A stretch of DNA of 48,724 nt, taken from NCBI GenBank assembly GCA_016787545.1, contig JAEUUS010000264.1, positions 1 to 48,724 of the forward strand, read 5' to 3'. Both the position numbers and the translations under genes were made by a program. The notes under the pieces were generated by a model, which saw only the letters and a program-made list of their open reading frames with translations, was not told the DNA's origin and did not search any database. Position 1 is the stretch's first letter. Each line of letters starts with the position of its first letter. This DNA is from Saprospiraceae bacterium (GTDB taxonomy: Bacteria; Bacteroidota; Bacteroidia; Chitinophagales; Saprospiraceae). This document shows positions 42,331 through 48,724 of this stretch, piece after piece.

Positions 42331-45300
42331 ATGAAACACATACTACTACTACTACTATCGTCTTTTTGCGTTTATGCCCCCTCTTTACTGGGTCAATCTG
42401 TTCCAGATTGTGCTACAGAATGGTGGACAATGCATGACCTTCAATTTCCGGAATTTCAGGAACGACACCAACCGTATGAGCAAGGTATCCTGCAAATTTT
42501 TGAGCAAAAAAAGCAAGTTTTTGTCATGCCGGAAAACCCCAAAACCATACCGGTGGTAATCCATCTTGTTCATCAAAACGGACCGGAAAATCTCAGCAAC
42601 ACACAAGTTGAGCAAGCCATTACCTGGCTCAATCAAGCCATGGCCAATCAGGGTAATTTCAACCAGGGAAGCGGCACAGATTGCGGAATTCAGTTCTGTC
42701 TGGCTAAACGAACGCCCACCAATACAGCCACCAATGGTATCACCCGTACGGTGAATGCACTCACGGAAATGGAGATGGAGTTCGATAATCTGGCACTCAA
42801 AAACCTGATTCGCTGGGAACCCAAACAGTACCTGAATATCTGGGTAGTTAAAAAGATATGCTCCGCAACTTATGGCTGCGGCGTGTATGGATATACACAT
42901 TTACCCTATGCGCATGGCTCCAATATTGACGGCATAGTCATGGAGGCCAGTTATCTGGAAAACTTGAGCAAAATAGCCGGTTTGGCGCACGAAGTCGGGC
43001 ATTATCTCGGACTTTACCACACTTTTGAAGGCAGTTGTTCCAATAATAACTGTCTGACAGACGGCGATCGAATTTGCGATACTCCTCCGGATGAAAGCAC
43101 GGCAGGCGTTCCCTGCGGCGATCAGGTCAATACCTGCAACACAGATACCAACTCTGGCCCGTTCAGTACCGACCAGCCTGACATGAGCTGGAACTTTCTG
43201 GATTATGGTATTCTGGCTTGCTTTCATGATTTTACCCCAGACCAGGCCACACGGATGAATGCCACCATGGATGGCGTCCGCAAAAGTTTGCTGGAGTCAA
43301 AAGGATGCCAGCCACCCTGTATGACCCAGGCAAATGCCAATTTTTTGGGTCCTAACACTGCCAATGCCGGTGATATCGTTACTTATACCAGTAACAGCAC
43401 CAATGCCGGAAGTTTTTCCTGGACCGTAAACGGGCAACCGGCAGGCAATCAGGCCACCCTGAACTATCAGTTTTTGGCACCAGGTGAATACATCATCAAA
43501 CTGCTGGTACAAGCCACCAATCCGGCATTGTGCGACCCCGATGAAATGACCAAAACAGTGGTGGTCGGTTGTCAGGCGGTTTCAGCTTTTACAGCCAGCA
43601 ATCTTGCACCTGAAGCAGATCAACAGGTATATTTCACCAACAACAGCCAAAACGCCACCCAAACTGAATGGTACATCAACGGGGCTTTGCAGACCCAACC
43701 ACTTGATTCAATTGTATTTGGATCACCAGGTGAATATGCGATTGAATTGGTGAGCGGCAATGGCTTCTGTGCTGACACACAGGAACTTGTGATTTTGGTC
43801 CAGGGTGTTTGTGTACAGAAAACCTTTGCTTACGATTTTAACACATCAAACGCTAATGCAGATGATTTCTCCGTTTGTCAACTCATTGATGGGCAAATTA
43901 TTTTCGGCTTTAATGCTTTCTGGTTTGAACAGCCACACGTAGTAAAAATGAAACCCAATGGCCAGTTCATTTGGAGTAAAGGTCTGGGCGATACATTAAT
44001 CCTGCCACAATACAATGAATTAAAGGCCACTTCAGACGGAGGTTTTCTTGCAGCATGGGATTATTTCATGGCAAATCAAATGGGTGAATATGATACTTCC
44101 TTTTATGCTTTGGGCAAATACACCTCTGACGGAGATCCGGTCTGGCAGAAAAAACTCATTTGGCAATCACAATTAGGACAACTAAACAGGCTAAAACTAG
44201 TAACAACTATAAATGATGAGATCTACCTGACGGAAGGTAAAATGCTCTCAAAGTTCACTCAAAATGGTAACCTGATTTGGGCGAAACAAAGGGAGTTTCA
44301 ATATATAGACGCCTATATAGATGGTGGAATAATAGGTGTTACCGTTGGCTACAATAGTCTCATTGTAACACGATTGGACCCTGACGGAACTACCGTTTGG
44401 AGCCGAATTTTTCAAGGCACACCTGGGCAAATCGTGAACGGATTGAAAGTAGATAGTCATGGAGATATTTATGTAACCGGACAGCGATTAAATACGGTAA
44501 CCAACCATGGCTCGCTACTCAAAATAACTGCAAATGGTGAACTGGTATGGAGTAAGTCGTTCAGGCAAATACCATCCTCCACCTATTCCGTGAATTTGAT
44601 AACCATTGGAGCAAATGGAAATATTGTTCTGGTAGGAAATGCAACGCTTAAAGACCCCGTTCCTGGCCCTCTAAAATTTTACAAATTTGTTATCAGTTTT
44701 GACACCTCAGGAGTCCTTGCCTGGAGCAGACACACATTAGGCTATTGGACTCCGGAAGACATTTCGCCACTTGTCAATGGCGGTTTTGTAATAGCAGGTT
44801 ATAGCCCCAAGTTGACAAAGCTGGATGCTTTGGGTCAACTCGGCCATTGCGATGAATCCCCGCACGAAGTAATTGTAGAGCCAACTTTTTATCAAACCAG
44901 AGACACCCTGTTGACTGGCCTTGATCTTGCATTATCTTTTGAAACTGCGTTTTTTGCCCCTCGCACTTTACCTATTCAATTTGACACGATTTGTGCCCCA
45001 GCTTGTGAAATCGCTGTAGAAATTTGCAACAATAACCTTGATGATGATGGCGACGGACTTTTTGATTGCCTGGATCCGCAGTGCAATTGTGAAGAAGAAC
45101 GTTGTGATTCCAAAACCGCCAACCTGTGGTACTTTGGCAACAAAGGTGGCTTAGACTTTAGCACCTCCCCGCCTACTGTACTGGGCAATGGGCAATCTAC
45201 TTCCGACGGCAATTCAGCCACTTTGTGCGATCCCAAGGGTAACTTATTGCTCTATACCGATGGCAAACAAATTTTCAACCGGTTTCATCAACCTATGCCC

Positions 45301-47739
45301 AATGGCAACATCCAGAACAGCCAATTAGTATTTGACGCCATGATTATCCCACATCCCGGGCAAACTGGCCAATACTATGTCATTGGCAATTACGATGGTG
45401 GCAAAACTTATTATAGTCTGGTTGACTTAAGATTGGAAGATGGATTAGGGGACGTGGTCCCGGCGGAAAAAAACCTGTTAATGGCAACTGACGTTCAAGG
45501 AATGGCTGCGATAAAAAGTTGTGCCTTTGAAGGTTATTGGTTTGTCACACGAAAATTTGATCAACAAGGTAATTTCCTGTCATTTCGCATTGATCAAAAC
45601 GGGATAAACCTAAGCCCGGTTGTGAGTCCAACCAATCAGCCCGTGGGTTTGGTCCGGCAACTCAAAATAAGTCCGGATGGACAGCGAATTGCCTGTACCT
45701 ATTATAGCAATTCCGTGTTCGATAGCTCTGCAGTTTCCATCTACAAATTCGATCCGGCATCAGGAGGAACGGTTACCAACCCGCAATTACTGGGTAAATT
45801 CAAAGAGCCGTTTAAGGCGTTTGGCGTGGAGTTCTCTCCAAATGTCAGATATCTTTATGTGACCGGCACATTGCCCGGCACCTTCCAACTCGTGCAATAT
45901 GACCTTCATGCAGGCAATACACAGTCCATCATCAATTCCAGAATTGGCATATCCAAATTGCCAGGCCAGGCCATTGCCTTTTTACAATTGGCCCCTGATG
46001 GAAAAATATATGCACCCACTTATACAGTGCTTCAACAAACCGCCTATTACCTGGACGTCATCAACAAACCCAACAACCCGGGATTAACTTGTCAGTTTGA
46101 ACATAACGCCATTGACCTATCGGTATTTTTCCCAAATGGACCTGCCAAAGATGGTACCTGCAACGTTATTGCCTCCATTTTCAGTCAGCCAGCTATAAGC
46201 CTTAAACCTGAAGCTCTGGATACCGCTTGCGCAATCGGTGTACCCATTCTTTATGAGCTGGAGCCCCTGGTTTGCGGACTGGACTCCATAACCTGGCAGG
46301 TAGACGGACTCGGGGCTCAAATCCAATCTAACTTTCAGTCTGCCATTATTACTTATCTCAATTATGGAAACGCAAAGGTTATTGTAAAGGCGTTCAGCCC
46401 TTGCGGAAATGTGTCGGACACCCTTGATGTTTTTGTTGTTACACCCTCAGATGAGCTCTTGAATCTAGGGCCGGATCTGGAAGTGTGCGACAATGGCGTT
46501 TTCACTTTTCATGCCGGACCCGGTTTTGCCCGTTACCAATGGAGCGACGGATCTACAGATTCTACCACCACTACTTTATTCCCGGGCGTCTATTGGGTAA
46601 ATGTTTGGGACGCCTGCAATAACATGCAAACCGATACCATTGTGGTAAGCATCAAACCTGGCTCCATACTGAATGTTGGCCCGGACATACCTCAAACCTG
46701 TTCCGGTTTTACCCAAACATACGCACTGCCATCAGCGTTCAGCAGTTGGAACTGGTCGCCGGGTACCTTCCTCAATTGCACCAATTGCCAGCAGGTATCA
46801 GTTAGTCCCGAGGTATCCACTGCCTGGGTCATCGTCGGTATTACGCCTGAAGGTTGTATTTCAGTTGATACGCTTTGGGCTGAAATTCGAGACACTTTAT
46901 TATTCACCCTGGATACATTTGTCTGTACCGGACAGACCCTGGCCCTATTTGGTAGCCAATTGCCTGCTGATACAACTGCGCAGTTCCTTTTACCTGCTTC
47001 CGGATTGGGTTGCGACACCCTCTGGACCGTACAGGTGATGGGTGTTGAAGCCGCGAGCACCAATATTAATGTAACCATTTGTGCCAATGCTACCTATCCT
47101 TACAACGGGCAAAATCTATTGCCTGGAACCACAACCAGCTTCCCGTATAGTACCCTGCACCAATGCGATTCTACTGTTTTGGTGACGGTAAACAGCTATC
47201 CGCCATTGGTTGTCGCTTTACCCATGGATACCACGGTGCGTATTGGCGGCTCTGTATTGTTGGAATCCAAGGTTAACGGAAGCGCTCCATATACTTATAG
47301 CTGGACACCGCCTGATTTTCTGTCTTGCCAGAACTGCCCTAGCCCCTTGGCCAATCCGTTGGACTCAACAGCGTATATGGTTGTGGTTACAGACGCCAAT
47401 GGTTGCAGTGCGGAAGAAAGTATTTTGATCCTCATCAACCAGGAATGCCGGATTCGTATTCCTAATGCCTTCACCCCAAATGGCGATGGTGCCAACGATG
47501 TATTCCAACCACTTATGGATCCTTGTATCAGCAAAGTTTTGGGATGGAAGGTAGTTAATCGCTGGGGAGAAACAGTTTTTGAGCAGTATAACTTGTTGGG
47601 CACAGACCAGCAACTGGGCTGGGACGGAAACTGGAAAGGCGCTGCCCATCCTTCGGATGTATTGATCTGGTATGGAACTTTTGAAAAATATACCGGAGAA
47701 CGCATCTCTGAAAGTGGCCAGGTAACCCTCATCAGATAA
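42331..47739 (+). CDS. Giant secreted M43-like metalloprotease with type B sorting domain
   Basis: 1802 residues from ATG 42331, which opens a signal peptide (MKHILLLLLSSFCVYAPSLLGQ). The pappalysin (M43) catalytic domain covers about 70-320: HEVGHYLGLYH (His220, Glu221, His224, His230), and a Met-turn-like MSWNFLDYGILACFHDFTPDQATRM. Then come two PKD-like domains (about 336-490), a first beta-propeller region with repeats such as DSHGDIYVTGQ (about 500-860), a calcium-loop ICNNNLDDDGDGLFDC segment, a second propeller opening NLWYFGNKGGLDFSTSP (about 915-1300), Ig-like domains, and a C-terminal gliding/type B CTD from about 1706 (IPNAFTPNGDGANDVF... VVNRWGETVFE). It is exported by type IX secretion and attached to, or released from, the surface. 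Confidence 0.92.
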   Translation: MKHILLLLLSSFCVYAPSLLGQSVPDCATEWWTMHDLQFPEFQERHQPYEQGILQIFEQKKQVFVMPENPKTIPVVIHLVHQNGPENLSNTQVEQAITWLNQAMANQGNFNQGSGTDCGIQFCLAKRTPTNTATNGITRTVNALTEMEMEFDNLALKNLIRWEPKQYLNIWVVKKICSATYGCGVYGYTHLPYAHGSNIDGIVMEASYLENLSKIAGLAHEVGHYLGLYHTFEGSCSNNNCLTDGDRICDTPPDESTAGVPCGDQVNTCNTDTNSGPFSTDQPDMSWNFLDYGILACFHDFTPDQATRMNATMDGVRKSLLESKGCQPPCMTQANANFLGPNTANAGDIVTYTSNSTNAGSFSWTVNGQPAGNQATLNYQFLAPGEYIIKLLVQATNPALCDPDEMTKTVVVGCQAVSAFTASNLAPEADQQVYFTNNSQNATQTEWYINGALQTQPLDSIVFGSPGEYAIELVSGNGFCADTQELVILVQGVCVQKTFAYDFNTSNANADDFSVCQLIDGQIIFGFNAFWFEQPHVVKMKPNGQFIWSKGLGDTLILPQYNELKATSDGGFLAAWDYFMANQMGEYDTSFYALGKYTSDGDPVWQKKLIWQSQLGQLNRLKLVTTINDEIYLTEGKMLSKFTQNGNLIWAKQREFQYIDAYIDGGIIGVTVGYNSLIVTRLDPDGTTVWSRIFQGTPGQIVNGLKVDSHGDIYVTGQRLNTVTNHGSLLKITANGELVWSKSFRQIPSSTYSVNLITIGANGNIVLVGNATLKDPVPGPLKFYKFVISFDTSGVLAWSRHTLGYWTPEDISPLVNGGFVIAGYSPKLTKLDALGQLGHCDESPHEVIVEPTFYQTRDTLLTGLDLALSFETAFFAPRTLPIQFDTICAPACEIAVEICNNNLDDDGDGLFDCLDPQCNCEEERCDSKTANLWYFGNKGGLDFSTSPPTVLGNGQSTSDGNSATLCDPKGNLLLYTDGKQIFNRFHQPMPNGNIQNSQLVFDAMIIPHPGQTGQYYVIGNYDGGKTYYSLVDLRLEDGLGDVVPAEKNLLMATDVQGMAAIKSCAFEGYWFVTRKFDQQGNFLSFRIDQNGINLSPVVSPTNQPVGLVRQLKISPDGQRIACTYYSNSVFDSSAVSIYKFDPASGGTVTNPQLLGKFKEPFKAFGVEFSPNVRYLYVTGTLPGTFQLVQYDLHAGNTQSIINSRIGISKLPGQAIAFLQLAPDGKIYAPTYTVLQQTAYYLDVINKPNNPGLTCQFEHNAIDLSVFFPNGPAKDGTCNVIASIFSQPAISLKPEALDTACAIGVPILYELEPLVCGLDSITWQVDGLGAQIQSNFQSAIITYLNYGNAKVIVKAFSPCGNVSDTLDVFVVTPSDELLNLGPDLEVCDNGVFTFHAGPGFARYQWSDGSTDSTTTTLFPGVYWVNVWDACNNMQTDTIVVSIKPGSILNVGPDIPQTCSGFTQTYALPSAFSSWNWSPGTFLNCTNCQQVSVSPEVSTAWVIVGITPEGCISVDTLWAEIRDTLLFTLDTFVCTGQTLALFGSQLPADTTAQFLLPASGLGCDTLWTVQVMGVEAASTNINVTICANATYPYNGQNLLPGTTTSFPYSTLHQCDSTVLVTVNSYPPLVVALPMDTTVRIGGSVLLESKVNGSAPYTYSWTPPDFLSCQNCPSPLANPLDSTAYMVVVTDANGCSAEESILILINQECRIRIPNAFTPNGDGANDVFQPLMDPCISKVLGWKVVNRWGETVFEQYNLLGTDQQLGWDGNWKGAAHPSDVLIWYGTFEKYTGERISESGQVTLIR

Positions 47740-47745
47740 AAGTTT

Positions 47746-48705
47746 ATGCTATTAACCAAACTCCGGGCCTTGTGGAATCCAGACCAATACCAGGGCTGGG
47801 GTCGCACGCGTCAGTACTTCGAAGGCTGGTATTTCAAGGTGGTATCCCGGGATGAACGCCATGCCATGGCATTCATCCCAGGCATTTCCATGGGTACGGA
47901 AAGCCATTCCTTTATTCAGGTAATGGATGGCAAGGCGTGTAAGGCTACTTATCACCGGTTTGCAGCTGCGGATTTTGTGCCTTCTGCAAAACACTTTGAC
48001 GTTATGGTAGGCCATAACCAATTCAATGGTCAGGAAATACGCCTCCGGCTTCCTGACATTTCCGGCACACTCAGGTTTCAAAACACCACTCCTTGGCCCA
48101 AAATGCTGGGCGCCCCGGGTATAATGGGCTGGTACTCTTTTGTGCCGTTTATGGAGTGCAATCATGGGATTGTGAGCCTGGACCATCAGTTGGAAGGCGT
48201 GTTGCAATTAGGCGGAAAAGAAGTTGATTTTACCGGAGGTCGGGGTTATATTGAAAAAGATTGGGGGCAATCGTTCCCGCGCGCCTACGTATGGATGCAA
48301 AGCAATCATTTTGAGACAGAAGGAAAGACCTCGCTGATGGCATCGGTGGCGCATATTCCCTGGCTTGGCAGTTACTTCATCGGGTTTATCAGCGGATTCT
48401 GGCTCGATGGGCGTTTAATCAAGTTTGCCACTTACACGGGCGCCAAAAAACACCTGGAATTATCAGATCAGCATTTAACCCTGGTATTGCGCCAATCCGG
48501 CAAAGAGTTGCGCATATTGGCCCAACAAGCACCAGGCACAGCACTGGTTTCGCCGCTTTCCGGAGAAATGACCGGTAAGATTCAGGAAAGTCTGCAAGCC
48601 TCCCTTCAGGTAGAACTTTTGGACAAAGGGGTGCGTGTTTTCGAAGGCACAGGTCGAAATGCCGGTTTGGAAGTAGCTGGTGCTGTGGAAGTATTAACAG
48701 GCTGA
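47746..48705 (+). CDS. Tocopherol cyclase-like protein
   Basis: 319 residues resembling the tocopherol cyclase family: GWGRTRQYFEGWYFKVVSRDERHAMAFIPGIS near the start, IMGWYSFVPFMECNHGIVSLDHQLEG in the middle, and YIEKDWGQSFPRAYVWMQSNHF late. In plants and cyanobacteria the family closes the chroman ring of vitamin E; related bacterial proteins are mostly uncharacterised. There is no signal peptide. ATG 47746 lies six bases after the M43 stop, so it may be co-transcribed. No other tocopherol pathway gene is seen, so the substrate here is unknown. Confidence 0.8.
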   Translation: MLLTKLRALWNPDQYQGWGRTRQYFEGWYFKVVSRDERHAMAFIPGISMGTESHSFIQVMDGKACKATYHRFAAADFVPSAKHFDVMVGHNQFNGQEIRLRLPDISGTLRFQNTTPWPKMLGAPGIMGWYSFVPFMECNHGIVSLDHQLEGVLQLGGKEVDFTGGRGYIEKDWGQSFPRAYVWMQSNHFETEGKTSLMASVAHIPWLGSYFIGFISGFWLDGRLIKFATYTGAKKHLELSDQHLTLVLRQSGKELRILAQQAPGTALVSPLSGEMTGKIQESLQASLQVELLDKGVRVFEGTGRNAGLEVAGAVEVLTG

Positions 48706-48724
48706 ACTATCTTTACCCGCATGG

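Overview
The window reads as chromosome of a Bacteroidota bacterium, most likely a Saprospiria/Lewinella-type lineage (inference). The clues are two large secreted proteins with type IX secretion sorting domains (one type A, one type B), several exact TAnnTTTG promoter -7 boxes of the Bacteroidota type, a propeller-plus-LytS histidine kinase with a LytTR regulator, a CcmD-family protein, and a helical-repeat hypothetical of a kind frequent in that group. There are no rRNA or tRNA genes, no complete insertion sequence and no CRISPR array that I can see.

Layout. 1-7046: kynureninase (kynU), two convergent cation/proton antiporters (an NhaP type and NhaD), a small membrane protein, a TIM-barrel sugar isomerase/epimerase and a fatty-acid desaturase. 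7235-13911: a drug-efflux operon (tetR, tolC-like, membrane-fusion lipoprotein, ABC ATPase 1, DinB-like protein, ABC ATPase 2, ABC-2 permease), bracketed by two perfect palindromes that share a word. 14015-22213: a basic secreted protein, a secreted caspase-like protease, a DUF4139 protein, glutamate dehydrogenase overlapping a CcmD-family gene, a TatD-like hydrolase and alanine dehydrogenase. 22368-28863: a hybrid-propeller histidine kinase and a LytTR response regulator that straddle an animal-type heme peroxidase and an unknown protein. 29325-31105: a small secreted FN3 protein and a large helical hypothetical. 31106-34617: an AT-rich island with a possible small RNA, a membrane-anchored trypsin-like protease and an outer-membrane barrel-like partner. 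34759-40282: an arginase-fold protein that has lost its metal ligands, a small membrane protein, an SH3 protein, a Cys/Met-metabolism PLP enzyme with a possibly structured leader, a DUF6438-like protein and GtrA. 40458-48705: divergent secreted M28 and M43 peptidases (type IX cargo) and a tocopherol-cyclase-like protein.

Two things stand out beyond the gene list. First, many intergenic gaps hold short-word arrays or very long perfect palindromes; the words differ from gap to gap and often run exactly up to, or include, the stop codon of the adjacent gene. One dispersed family has a conserved core (CCCAGCCGAACGCCAAC and variants) seen in at least four gaps. Second, the two-gene AT-rich cassette at 31770-34617 pairs a membrane protease, whose catalytic domain is predicted to face the cytoplasm, with an exported barrel-like protein. 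It is the best candidate here for an undescribed system.

Functional links are inferred from adjacency, spacing and family knowledge only. All family names come from reading translated sequence, without database searches.
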